Shown here: in pieces, positions 8,673 to 16,750 of the stretch | How positions within the stretch are numbered: the stretch's first letter is position 1 | Layout: the number at the start of each line of letters is the position of its first letter | From: Candidimonas nitroreducens | GTDB lineage: Bacteria > Pseudomonadota > Gammaproteobacteria > Burkholderiales > Burkholderiaceae_B | Length of the DNA stretch: 64,000 nucleotides | Direction: 5' to 3' | Assembly (NCBI RefSeq): GCF_002209565.1 | Contig: NZ_NJIH01000004.1 | Coordinates: forward strand, 62,001 to 126,000 | Position numbers and translations under genes: made by a program | Notes under the pieces: generated by a model | Told to the model about the DNA's origin: nothing | The model's input: the letters and a program-made list of their open reading frames with translations, nothing else | The model's database searches: none

Positions 8673-8717
8673 TATGAACCACCCGAAATCATCAGAAAAA
8701 ACACCCCTGGAGCACAA

Positions 8718-9701
8718 ATGAAGCGTCACATCCCACATCTTCCTTCCCTACTGCTGGGCGGCATCCTGGCCTGCGCCGCGGGCGCCGCGGCAGCCGCCGA
8801 CTATCCCACCCACGCCATCAATATGGTCGTGCCATTTTCGGCCGGCGGCCCCACCGACAACGTGGCGCGCTCCCTATCCGAAGCCATGCGCCCCACCCTG
8901 GGTCAGCCGATACTGGTCGAAAACAAGGGCGGCGCCGGCGGCACCATAGGCACGTCGCAGGTGGCGCGCGCCCACCCCGACGGCTACAGCATCCTGCTCA
9001 TGCACATCGGCTTCTCGACCGCGCCGTCGCTGTACAAGAAGCCCGGCTACGATGCCCTGGCCGGCTTCCAGCCCATAGGCCTGGTGGTCGACGTACCCAT
9101 GACCATCGTCGCCCGCTCCGATTTTCCGGCCAACAACATCAAAGAACTGGTGGAATATATCAAGGCCAACAAAGACAAGGTGTCCCTGGCCAATGCCGGC
9201 ATAGGCGCCGCCAGCCACCTATGCGGCACCATGTTCACCAAGGCCTTGGGAGTAAAGCTGCTGACGGTACCCTACAAGGGCACCGGGCCGGCCATGAACG
9301 ACCTGCTGGGCAAGCAAGTCGACCTGATGTGCGACCAAACCACCAATACCACGCAGCAGATCAAGGCCGGCAAGGTCAAGGCATACGCGGTCACCAGCAA
9401 ACAGCGCGTGCCCACTTTGCCCGATCTGCCCACCATGCAGGAATCAGGCTACCCTGGCTTCGAGGTCGGCATCTGGCACGGCATGTGGGCGCCCAAGGGT
9501 ACGCCCAAGGCAGTCACCGACAAACTCGTCGCGGCACTGCAGGCAGGGCTGGCCGACAAGGCCTTCCAGCAGCGCATGGGCGTGCTGGGGGCGCAAGTAC
9601 TGGTCTCGGATGCCAACCCGCAAGCGCTGCAGAAAAAGGTCGAACAGCAGGTGCCGCAATGGGCCGAGCTCTTCAAGCAGGCGGGTGTCGCGCCGCAATG
9701 A
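8718..9701 (+). CDS. Bug/TctC-family substrate-binding protein
   Basis: A 327-residue Bug receptor with a signal peptide (MKRHIPHLPSLLLGG, Ala-rich c-region ending AAAADYP) and the motifs VPFSAGGPTDNVARS, VENKGGAGGTIGTSQ, LLTVPYKGTGPAMNDL and PTLPDLPTMQESGYP. It acts in the periplasm as an extracytoplasmic receptor; the ligand is unknown. GGAG precedes the ATG by about eight bases. The only neighbour with a regulatory role is the convergent IclR-family gene at 9838-10644, a common pairing for Bug genes. No permease genes are adjacent. Confidence 0.93.
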   Translation: MKRHIPHLPSLLLGGILACAAGAAAAADYPTHAINMVVPFSAGGPTDNVARSLSEAMRPTLGQPILVENKGGAGGTIGTSQVARAHPDGYSILLMHIGFSTAPSLYKKPGYDALAGFQPIGLVVDVPMTIVARSDFPANNIKELVEYIKANKDKVSLANAGIGAASHLCGTMFTKALGVKLLTVPYKGTGPAMNDLLGKQVDLMCDQTTNTTQQIKAGKVKAYAVTSKQRVPTLPDLPTMQESGYPGFEVGIWHGMWAPKGTPKAVTDKLVAALQAGLADKAFQQRMGVLGAQVLVSDANPQALQKKVEQQVPQWAELFKQAGVAPQ

Positions 9702-9837
9702 TGCGGCCGTAACCGGCAGGTGCGCCGCTGCATTGCCCGCAAACCCCGGGGCAGCGGCACCAACAGCCGGCGCACCCGCACAGCAATAAACGCGGGGCCC
9801 GGCATTACCAGTAAGAAACAAGAGCAAGGCGGGCGCC

Positions 9838-10644
9838 TCAGTGCGCCCCTTCGTATCCCAGGGCCTCGGAAATCTGCGCAGCGGTGCGCTGCAGCAGCCC
9901 GATCCATTCGTCGCGCATGCGCTCGGCGGGCGCCGAAAGCGACAGGCCGGCCTGCAGCTTGCCGGTATCGTCATAGACCCCCGCGGCGATGCAGCGCACG
10001 CCCAGCTCCAGCTCTTCGTTGTCGCGCGAGTAGCCATGGCGGCGCACCAGGGCCAGGTCGCGCTCGAGCTGGTCGAGCTGCGTAATGCTGTTGCGCGTGG
10101 TGCCGGCCAGGCCGGTGCGCATGGCATAGGCCCGCACTTGGCGCGGGTCGCTTACCGACAGGAACAGCTTGCCGGTGGAAGTCAGGTGCAAAGGCGCTCG
10201 TCCGCCGATGGCGCGCACCACCTGCATGCCGGAACGTTCGCTCCAGGCGCGCTCCACGTAGACGATCTCGTCGCCCTGCTGCAACGAGAGGTTGACGGTC
10301 TGCCCCGTGACCTTGTGCAGTTCGCGCATGGCGTCCAGCGCCACTTCGCGCACATTCAGGCGCCCCTTGACCAAAGAGCCCAGTTCCAGCAGGCGCATGC
10401 CCAGCTGGTATAGGCCGCTGTCGACGCGTTCGACGTAGCGGCCCGCCACCAGGTCATTGAGTATGCGATGCGCGGTGGAAGTATGCAGGCCAGTGGCCGC
10501 GGCAATGTCCTTCAACGCCACGGGTTCGGGCTGCCGCGCCAATACGTCCAGCAGTTGCATGGCGCGCTCCAGCACCTGGATGGTGATGGGCATGGCCTTG
10601 GCGAAGGCCGGAGAGGCGGAAGAAAGGCTGGGAGACTGTGACAT
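9838..10644 (-). CDS. IclR-family transcriptional regulator
   Basis: A 268-residue regulator with the IclR layout: an N-terminal winged helix (IQVLERAMQLLDVLA, then LKDIAAATGLHTSTAHRILN near residues 45-65) and a C-terminal effector domain with GRAPLHLTSTGKLFL and the GYSRDNEELELGVRCIAAGV block. Such proteins control degradation of aromatic and carboxylic acids by binding small ligands. A -35/-10 pair with an overlapping palindrome lies directly upstream (10650-10704), consistent with autoregulation. The convergent Bug gene is a plausible partner. Confidence 0.93.
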   Translation of the reverse strand: MSQSPSLSSASPAFAKAMPITIQVLERAMQLLDVLARQPEPVALKDIAAATGLHTSTAHRILNDLVAGRYVERVDSGLYQLGMRLLELGSLVKGRLNVREVALDAMRELHKVTGQTVNLSLQQGDEIVYVERAWSERSGMQVVRAIGGRAPLHLTSTGKLFLSVSDPRQVRAYAMRTGLAGTTRNSITQLDQLERDLALVRRHGYSRDNEELELGVRCIAAGVYDDTGKLQAGLSLSAPAERMRDEWIGLLQRTAAQISEALGYEGAH

Positions 10645-10649
10645 GGATC

Positions 10650-10704
10650 AATGTTGACGCAATGCAACATTCCCATAATATGAAAAATTTGGCCTCCCGG
10701 CAAG
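10650..10704 (-). promoter_or_regulatory. Promoter and overlapping operator of the IclR gene
   Basis: On the minus strand CTTGCC (10704-10699), an 18-base spacer and TATTAT (10680-10675) form a plausible sigma70 promoter. AATGTTG (10650-10656) and CAACATT (10665-10671) make a 7-base inverted repeat with 8-base spacer over the expected start site, a likely autoregulatory operator. Confidence 0.5.
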
Positions 10705-10915
10705 TAGTGTTTTGCAAGTGCTTTGCAAACGGCCTTGTTTATGGGCGGCCGTCCGAGCGCCAGGGAATGCGGGCGTATACGGGCAATCGCCCGGCCCACG
10801 GCGCTACACAGACGGGGAGTTATCGCAGCGAGCCCGCAGCGGCGGCGCTATTGCGGGCGCCATGCCGACCGCCCGCCGTAACGGGCCCGGCACCAGCTGC
10901 CGGGCCGCCGCCTGA

Positions 10916-11728
10916 TCAGGACTCCGGAGGCGTAAGGCTGCCGCCGACGCGCAGCACCTCGGCGCGCAGGAAGGCCAGCGCCTCGGCGGCGGCGGCGGGC
11001 TCGCCCTTGACGCCCAGGTCGATATGAGGATGGCCGCTGCCGCCCATGCTCGGCAGGCTGAAGGCCTTGACGCCCGGCCACTTGCGCTCCAGCTCTTGCA
11101 TGGCGGGGGTGATGCGCGATTCGGGCAGGCGAAAGGCCAGGAAGGAATGCTCGACGCGCGTGACGCGGTGATGCAGATCGCGATAACGGGTATCGAGCGT
11201 CCATTCCATCATCGGCCACGCCATGACGGGAAAGCCCGGCATGAAGGTATGGTCGTGGATGTAGAAGCCCGGGATCTTGTTGTAGGGATTGGGCACGATT
11301 TCCGCGCCGACCGGAAACACCCCCATCTGCAGGCGCTGCTGGTTTTCGGGCAGCGACATGTCGGCGCTGCCCTGGCCGCGGCGAGCATTGTCGGCGCAGC
11401 GCTCGGCAATCAGGCGGGCAGCCTCGGGGTGCAGCGCCAGTTCCACGCCCAGGGCCTGGGCCGCGGCCTGCCGCGTGCGGTCGTCGGGCGTGGCGCCTAT
11501 GCCGCCGCAGCTGAAGACCACGTCATCGCTGGCAAAGCTGCGTTTCAAGGTGGCGACGATGGCATCGAAGTCATCGGAGACGAATTCCGCGCCGTACAGC
11601 TGCATGCCGCGCTGCCCCAGCAGCTCTACCATTTTGGCGAAATGCTTGTCCTGGCGCCGGCCGGACAAAATCTCGTCGCCGATGATGATCAGCCGCACCC
11701 GGGCTGTCGTTGCTGTAGTCATGTTCAC
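10916..11728 (-). CDS. Molybdopterin-binding / CinA N-terminal domain-like protein
   Basis: A 270-residue protein of the MoCF_biosynth / CinA N-terminal family. Seen are the MoaB/MogA-like opening VRLIIIGDEILSGRRQDKHF, the DDVVFSCGGIGATPDD loop (family GGxGPTxDD), and FMPGFPVMAWPMMEW. It lacks the C-terminal CinA amidohydrolase domain, so competence/NMN-deamidase function should not be assumed. GTG at 11728 and ATG at 11722 are both possible starts, with AAGGGA upstream. The gene stands alone, 160 bases downstream of the EI24 stop. Confidence 0.82.
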   Translation of the reverse strand: MNMTTATTARVRLIIIGDEILSGRRQDKHFAKMVELLGQRGMQLYGAEFVSDDFDAIVATLKRSFASDDVVFSCGGIGATPDDRTRQAAAQALGVELALHPEAARLIAERCADNARRGQGSADMSLPENQQRLQMGVFPVGAEIVPNPYNKIPGFYIHDHTFMPGFPVMAWPMMEWTLDTRYRDLHHRVTRVEHSFLAFRLPESRITPAMQELERKWPGVKAFSLPSMGGSGHPHIDLGVKGEPAAAAEALAFLRAEVLRVGGSLTPPES

Positions 11729-11891
11729 CCGATCCCTTGGAAATTCTGATGGAAATTTGCAGCCGCAGCTGCAGTTGCCGCCTCACGGCCTCACGGCCCC
11801 AGGCCGCCAGGCCGTACATACAGCAAGACCAGAGGCGCGGCACCGCCGCCATCGCGCCCGCACCAGGCTACTGCCGGGGGCGGCAGGCCCG

Positions 11892-12689
11892 TCAGGCCTC
11901 GATGACGGTTTCGCGCCGCATCTGCCGCAGGGCCTCGAGACTGTAGTGGGCGAAAACCAGCGCCGAAAACACCGGCAGCACGATCCAGACCGGCGGGAAC
12001 AGATTGATCAGCGCCAGGCAAAGGCCCAGCAGCCAGTATTCGCGGCTGTGGCGGCGCCAGAGGATTCTACGCTCCTGCACGCTGGCGTGCTCGATGAGCG
12101 AGTCGACCTTCAGCATGCGGCTGAAGGCGAAGGCCCACCACAATACCGGCAGCGCCAGGGCCAGCGGCGGGAACAGCCAGAGCGGCATGGTGAACAGCCA
12201 GCCCAGCGCGAACAGCACGCCCACCCATATGGCATTCCAGGTGCTGACCACAGTGGTGTAGCGCCCTTCGCGCCTCAGGCCGGGATAGTCGCGCGCTTCG
12301 AGGTGCCGCAGCACGATGGGCATGACGAAGATGGCGGCGATGACCAGCCCGAGTATGCCCGAAGCCGGCAGCAGGATGCCCACGGCCAGCAGCGGCACCA
12401 GGTACAGCTTGACGGAGAACAGGCCGATCGCCACCATCCACTGGTCGACGTGGTCGAGCAGGCCCCAGCCCGACACCTCGGTATTGAGCCAGTGCGTCAG
12501 CGGCGTCCAGAAGGCCCACAGCAATATAATGGCGCCGACGATGGCGATCAGGAACGGCATCAGCACTGCCAGCAACATCTTCGGATGGCACTGCGACACC
12601 ACGGCGCGCCTGAAGGCCAGGCCCACGCCGGACAGGCCCTTGACGGAAGGACGGGTGGTGCCTTGCAGTACCAGATCGGAATCACTCAT
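11892..12689 (-). CDS. EI24 domain-containing integral membrane protein (CysZ-like)
   Basis: A 265-residue inner-membrane protein of the EI24/CysZ family. Hydrophobic segments are visible at roughly residues 35-60, 90-115, 118-140, 165-200 and 225-255. Family members include the sulfate permease CysZ, but many are uncharacterised, so no transport role is asserted. The start MSDSDLVLQG is chosen at 12689 because the 36 codons upstream are low-complexity and unlike the family. The gene is divergent from the thioredoxin gene at 12956. Confidence 0.85.
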   Translation of the reverse strand: MSDSDLVLQGTTRPSVKGLSGVGLAFRRAVVSQCHPKMLLAVLMPFLIAIVGAIILLWAFWTPLTHWLNTEVSGWGLLDHVDQWMVAIGLFSVKLYLVPLLAVGILLPASGILGLVIAAIFVMPIVLRHLEARDYPGLRREGRYTTVVSTWNAIWVGVLFALGWLFTMPLWLFPPLALALPVLWWAFAFSRMLKVDSLIEHASVQERRILWRRHSREYWLLGLCLALINLFPPVWIVLPVFSALVFAHYSLEALRQMRRETVIEA

Positions 12690-12955
12690 CGTATCGTTTC
12701 GCAGACAAACATTGGAACAGGGAAGCCCCGGGGAAGCCCCAACCGGCCGGCGCTGTGGATGCATCGAACCGCAAGGTAGCTGGCTCGGGCCGCCCACACA
12801 GGGCTTGTAAGGAATACAGGGCCGGCACCGGGAAGCCCCGAACCAGTTGCCCGCATGATCAATTTATAGACCAAACAAACAAGGCAGGGCATGAACGGCT
12901 GCGCAGCGGCTTCGAAGCTTTCCTATCATAGTCAAACCTGGCGTATTTTTCTTCC

Positions 12956-13336
12956 ATGTCCGTACTGAATCCGTTACACGATCTGTCGGCCCTGCAGGCG
13001 CGCATTGCGCACTGTACGGGCCTGGTGGTGGTCTGCTATTGCGCCGCCTGGTGCGACACCTGCACGCAATACCGCGGCGATTTCGAGCGGCTGGCGCAGC
13101 GCCTGCCGCAACATGCTTTCGTGTGGGTGGATATCGAGGACAGCCCCGAGCTGCTGGGCGAGGAAGACGTGGAAAACTTTCCCACCCTGGCCATACAGGG
13201 CGCGGAAGGCAATCGCTTTTTCGGCACCCTGCTGCCCTACATCAGCCACCTGGAACGGCTCGTCGAGCAATTGCAGGACGACGCCGGGCATGCCGTGGTG
13301 GCGGGGCCACCGCTGCTGCGCAGCGCCGTCGCCTGA
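12956..13336 (+). CDS. Thioredoxin-family protein
   Basis: A 126-residue thioredoxin-fold protein. The redox motif is WCDTC (about residues 32-36) after the strand LVVVCYCAA, and the cis-proline is in VENFPTLAIQ. The dipeptide between the cysteines (DT) differs from classical GP, suggesting a changed redox potential or partner. There is no signal peptide, so it is probably cytoplasmic. It stands alone, divergent from EI24 and convergent with rhlE, with two pairs of short tandem repeats just downstream. Confidence 0.88.
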   Translation: MSVLNPLHDLSALQARIAHCTGLVVVCYCAAWCDTCTQYRGDFERLAQRLPQHAFVWVDIEDSPELLGEEDVENFPTLAIQGAEGNRFFGTLLPYISHLERLVEQLQDDAGHAVVAGPPLLRSAVA

Positions 13337-13340
13337 CGCG

Positions 13341-13420
13341 CGAGAGCAGCGCCGAACGGGGTATTTGGGTCTGTCAAATAACGAGAGTAGCGCCGAACGG
13401 GTATTTGGGTCTGCCAAATA
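13341..13420. repeat. Tandem ~40-base repeat, two copies, each with a hairpin
   Basis: Copies at 13341-13380 and 13382-13420 share GAGAG(C/T)AGCGCCGAACGGG followed by TATTTGGGTCTG(T/C)CAAATA, with one base deleted in copy two. Each contains a TATTTGG...CCAAATA stem (13402-13408 with 13414-13420 in copy two). It sits between convergent genes. Confidence 0.85.
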
Positions 13421-13450
13421 TCTGGAAATCGGCACATTTGCCGGATCATA

Positions 13451-13490
13451 CAAAGGCGGCAGGGTTCGCTGCAAAGGCGGCAGGGCTCGC
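13451..13490. repeat. Tandem 19-base repeat, two copies
   Basis: CAAAGGCGGCAGGG(T/C)TCGC occurs at 13451-13469 and 13472-13490, one mismatch, 21-base period, in the same 204-base intergenic space as the previous repeat. Confidence 0.85.
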
Positions 13491-13540
13491 ACTACCTGCC
13501 ACACCACAGAACACTTGCGGTCGACCGCGCAGCCAGGCCT

Positions 13541-14923
13541 TTAGTGGCGTCCGCCGCCCAGCAGCACGCCTACGGATTTGCGGGCCGGCTGGCGCAGCGG
13601 CGCGTCCTGTTCGGGCGCAGCCGACGACGAGGGCGCGGGCACATAAGGCTTGTAGAAGAAATCGTCGACCGGCTGGGCGGGCGCGCCGCCATAGGTTCCG
13701 TGGTGGCTGGAGCCCGAACGGCTGCGGCCCGAACCGCGTGGCGGGCGCGCCGAAGGCGGCAGCGTGAACTGCCCGCGCGGAATGCGCGTCTTGATGAGCT
13801 TTTCGATATCGTGCAGGTGGCGCTCTTCGTCGGGCGCGAAAAAGGCGATGGCCTCGCCGCTGGCGCCGGCGCGGCCGGTGCGGCCGATGCGGTGCACGTA
13901 GTCTTCGGGGTTGTACGGCAAGTCGTAGTTGATCACGCAGGGAATGCCGGCGACATCCAGGCCGCGCGCGGCCACGTCGGTGGCCACCAGCACCTCGAGT
14001 TCGCCGGCCTTGAAGGCGTCCAGCGCCTTCATGCGGTCGAGCTGGCTCTTGTCGCCATGGATGGATTCGGCCTTCACGCCGTCGCGCTGCAATTGCCGCG
14101 CCAGGCGGCTGGTGCCGATCTTGGTATTGGAAAACACGATCACCTGGTTCAGGCCGCGCGACTTGATCAGGTGCACGACCGCGGCGCGCTTGTCGTCGCC
14201 CGACAGCGGGTAGGCGATCTGCGTGACGGTGTCGGCCGTGGCATTGCGCGCCGCGACTTCGATCTCGACGGGGTCGTTCAGGAAGCTGCGGCCCAGCTTG
14301 CGGATTTCGTTGCTGAAGGTGGCGGAGAACAGCAGGCCCTGGCGCCGCTCGGGCAGCAGGCGGACGATGCGGTCGAGGTCGGGCAGGAAGCCCATGTCGA
14401 GCATGCGGTCGGCCTCGTCCAGCACCAGTATGCCGACCTGCCCCAAGTTGACGTTCTTTTGTTCCACATGGTCGAGCAGCCGGCCCGGGGTGGCGATGAG
14501 TATTTCGCAGCCGCGGCGCAGCGCATCGCGCTGCGGGCCGATGTCGACCCCGCCGAACACCACGGCCGAACGCAGCGGCGTACGCTTGCTATAGCCCTGC
14601 ACGCTCTCGGCTACCTGGTCGGCCAGCTCGCGCGTCGGCGTCAGGATCAGCGCCCGCACCGGGTGGCGCGCCGGCGAGGCACTGGTATTGGCCACGGCCA
14701 TCAGCCGGTGCAGAATGGGCAGCGTGAAGGCCGCGGTCTTGCCGGTGCCGGTCTGGGCGGCGCCCATGACGTCGCGGCCCGCCATGACTATGGGTATGGC
14801 CTGGGCCTGTATGGGCGTCGGGGTGGTGTAGCCGGTTTCGGCGACGGCCTGCAGGATGCTGGGATGCAGGCCAAAATCGGAGAACGTGGTGGCGGATGTG
14901 TCGGATTGAGTGGAGTCTGTCAT
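13541..14923 (-). CDS. rhlE: DEAD-box RNA helicase, RhlE-like
   Basis: A 460-residue ATP-dependent RNA helicase. All core motifs are present: Q-motif region YTTPTPIQAQAIP, Walker A AQTGTGKTAAF, PTRELADQ, DEADRMLDMGF, FSATFS, ARGLDV and HRIGRTGRAG. The ~80-residue tail is basic and low-complexity (RPPRGSGRSRSGSS), typical of RhlE rather than of DeaD or RhlB. It acts in the cytoplasm on structured RNA, ribosome assembly and RNA decay. The start ATG at 14923 begins MTDSTQSDTS; the gene is monocistronic. Confidence 0.94.
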   Translation of the reverse strand: MTDSTQSDTSATTFSDFGLHPSILQAVAETGYTTPTPIQAQAIPIVMAGRDVMGAAQTGTGKTAAFTLPILHRLMAVANTSASPARHPVRALILTPTRELADQVAESVQGYSKRTPLRSAVVFGGVDIGPQRDALRRGCEILIATPGRLLDHVEQKNVNLGQVGILVLDEADRMLDMGFLPDLDRIVRLLPERRQGLLFSATFSNEIRKLGRSFLNDPVEIEVAARNATADTVTQIAYPLSGDDKRAAVVHLIKSRGLNQVIVFSNTKIGTSRLARQLQRDGVKAESIHGDKSQLDRMKALDAFKAGELEVLVATDVAARGLDVAGIPCVINYDLPYNPEDYVHRIGRTGRAGASGEAIAFFAPDEERHLHDIEKLIKTRIPRGQFTLPPSARPPRGSGRSRSGSSHHGTYGGAPAQPVDDFFYKPYVPAPSSSAAPEQDAPLRQPARKSVGVLLGGGRH

Positions 14924-15242
14924 TAGAGCGGTGCGCGCCTGTGGTGGGAAGATCCCCCCCGGGCCTTTTATCAGCCTGGCATTTTAGCGCAGCATGGCCC
15001 GTCTCCCCTAATCCGGCGCCCGCACCGCCGCCCGCGGCCTATCGGAGTGTCGCGAAAAATCCACGAAATACCAAGGGCTTATAGCGCCGGGAGGGAGGCT
15101 TCACGGGCTAGGAACCGGAAAGTGAAGAACTCCGGCTTTTGGCCGAGGCCCCTTGCCGCAACGCAGAAGCATCTGCGGTACTGCGTGGCTACAGCCACGC
15201 CAGCGCTCGCCCCGAGCAGGCCAGGCTGCGCCAGGCCCATGA
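14924..15242. other. 319-base intergenic stretch between rhlE and azlD
   Basis: No gene recognised. It carries rhlE's upstream region on its left and, on its right, an 8-bp hairpin (GCGTGGCT 15183-15190 with AGCCACGC 15193-15200) that could mark the 3' end of the azlCD transcript although no T-run follows. Confidence 0.5.
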
Positions 15243-15578
15243 TCAGGACAAGGCCTGCAGCCCCCAGAGCGCCAGCATGCCGGCGACGATCACCATGACC
15301 GCGCTGCGCGTGCGCAGATAGACCAATACCGCGATCAGTGCGGCAACGGCCTTGACGCCGACCTGCGGCATCGCCCCGGGCATCCACGGCAGCAGTTCGG
15401 GCAGCACAATGGCGATCAGCGCCGCGTTGGGCGCGTAGCGCAAGGCCCGGCGCAGCCCCTCGGGCAAGGGGAAATAGTCGCCGAACAGCAGGTAGCCGCA
15501 ACGCGTCAGGAAGCTGCACAGCACCAGCAGGGCGATCGCGCCCAGCACATACCAGTCCCAGCCTGCGTGCCCGCTCAT
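15243..15578 (-). CDS. azlD: AzlD-family branched-chain amino acid export subunit
   Basis: A 111-residue hydrophobic protein with about four transmembrane segments and the family features FLTRCGYLLFGDYFPLPEGLRRALRYAP and ELLPWMPGAM. AzlD is the small partner of AzlC in exporting branched-chain amino acids and analogues across the inner membrane. It follows azlC by 139 bases that contain two copies of a 45-base repeat, an unusually long gap for a pair normally overlapping. ilvE, a branched-chain aminotransferase, is divergent from azlC. Confidence 0.9.
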   Translation of the reverse strand: MSGHAGWDWYVLGAIALLVLCSFLTRCGYLLFGDYFPLPEGLRRALRYAPNAALIAIVLPELLPWMPGAMPQVGVKAVAALIAVLVYLRTRSAVMVIVAGMLALWGLQALS

Positions 15579-15584
15579 TGGTAT

Positions 15585-15691
15585 ACCCTCCTGTCGCTGC
15601 GCGACATCCTCCCCGTGGGAGGACGCGCGGGCGCGACCGGTTGACCACCCTCCTGTCGCTGCGCGACACCCTCCCCGTGGGAGGACGCGCG
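15585..15691. repeat. Direct 45-base repeat, two copies, in the azlC-azlD gap
   Basis: Copies at 15585-15629 and 15647-15691 differ at one base. Each contains two small dyads, GTCGCTGCGCGAC and TCCTCCCCGTGGGAGGA, so each could fold as a double hairpin. REP-like structure; it separates two genes that are normally coupled. Confidence 0.85.
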
Positions 15692-15717
15692 CCCTCCGGG
15701 CGGCCGCGCGGGCGCGC

Positions 15718-16485
15718 TCATCCCAGCCTCCGCAGCAGCGCGGCGATGCGGCGGCGCCAGCGCGGCCGCGCCGGCGGACGCTTGCGCGCCTGGCGTTCGG
15801 CGGCGACGCCGGCCGCGACGCCCGCGATCACGGCGGCGACCAGGCCCAGGCGCAGCGGCAGGCCCTGCCCGAACCAGGCCGCCACGGCGGCGGCGCACAG
15901 CGAAATGGCCATGGGCCGGGTGGTGATCAGCGGGATGATGATCGCCAGCAAAGCGAGTATTGCGGCGTAGTCCAGCGACCAGGAGGCCGGCACCCCCGAG
16001 CCCATGTAGATGCCCAGCAGCGAACAGGCCTGCCAGGACAGCCAGCCCGGCACGATGACTCCGACGAAGTACCAGAGCTGGTCGCGGGTGCCCTTGTCGC
16101 GCGCATCGGCATAGCGCTGCATGAAGAGCACGAACACGATGTCGCCCGACAGATAGCCCAGGAGCAGGCGGCGGCGCCGCGAAAAATGCCGGAAGTACGG
16201 ATGCAGCGCGGCGCCGAAGATGACGAAGCGGATGTTGACCACGCAGGCGGCGGCGAACACCAGCCACAGCGGCGCCCCCGACACGATCAGCGGCAGCGCC
16301 GTAAGCTGCGCCGAACCGGCGTACACGAGCACGGTCATGAGTACGGACATGCCCACGGTCAGCCCCGACTTGACCAGGGCGATGCCGGTGACCAGCGCCC
16401 ACACGCTGGTGGCGACCATGGTGGGCAGCACGTCGCGCAGGCCGGTATAAAAGCTGCGGCGGGCCTGTACATCGAACCGAGACAT
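15718..16485 (-). CDS. azlC: AzlC-family branched-chain amino acid exporter
   Basis: A 255-residue inner-membrane protein with the AzlC pattern: an N-terminal FYTGLRDVLPTMV, VYAGSAQLTALPLIVSGAPLW (family YAGSAQF) and VNIRFVIFGAALHPYF (family VNLRHxLxs). It exports branched-chain amino acids together with AzlD. The ATG at 16485 (MSRFDVQARR) is chosen over a 35-codon upstream extension rich in Pro/Arg. The C-terminal ~25 residues are very basic. Confidence 0.9.
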   Translation of the reverse strand: MSRFDVQARRSFYTGLRDVLPTMVATSVWALVTGIALVKSGLTVGMSVLMTVLVYAGSAQLTALPLIVSGAPLWLVFAAACVVNIRFVIFGAALHPYFRHFSRRRRLLLGYLSGDIVFVLFMQRYADARDKGTRDQLWYFVGVIVPGWLSWQACSLLGIYMGSGVPASWSLDYAAILALLAIIIPLITTRPMAISLCAAAVAAWFGQGLPLRLGLVAAVIAGVAAGVAAERQARKRPPARPRWRRRIAALLRRLG

Positions 16486-16658
16486 GGAAGTCGGGAAAAA
16501 AGCCGGCAAGGAAAACCTCGGTCTGGGTCGGATCGGGCCGATAAGCCGCCGCGGGCCCGCGGCGCTGCGCCGCAAGCATGCATATGCCAAAAGTTCGCTA
16601 TTGTAAGGCTCACCGCTTGCTACAATTGTTGCCGCGGAAAGCCGCGTGCAGGCCGGCT

Positions 16659-16694
16659 GGGTTCAGGCTCCCTTCCAGGGTTCAGGCTCCCTTC
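16659..16694 (+). repeat. Tandem 17-base repeat upstream of ilvE
   Basis: GGGTTCAGGCTCCCTTC occurs at 16659-16675 and again at 16678-16694 with a two-base spacer, in the presumed ilvE leader downstream of a TACAAT -10-like box (16621-16626). It may affect leader folding; no attenuator peptide was found. Confidence 0.8.
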
Positions 16695-16750
16695 TATCAA
16701 ATGAGCCGGCGGCCGCAGGGCTTCCTCGATTCCTATTCACGGAGAGCATT

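Larger units (their letters stand above)
8185..8717. other. 533-base divergent intergenic region between phaP and a Bug gene
   Basis: No convincing gene lies here. It contains AT-rich DNA upstream of phaP, a 23-base palindrome at 8348-8370, a TTGCTGCACTGCACAA-type half-palindrome near 8295, and a 54-base loop-less palindrome at 8619-8672. The promoters of phaP (minus) and of the Bug gene at 8718 (plus, with GGAG at about -12) must be within it. Confidence 0.6.

Noticed and set aside
13544-14926. 460-codon plus-strand frame opposite rhlE
   Set aside because: A GC-rich antisense shadow with no family features; the minus strand encodes all DEAD-box motifs.
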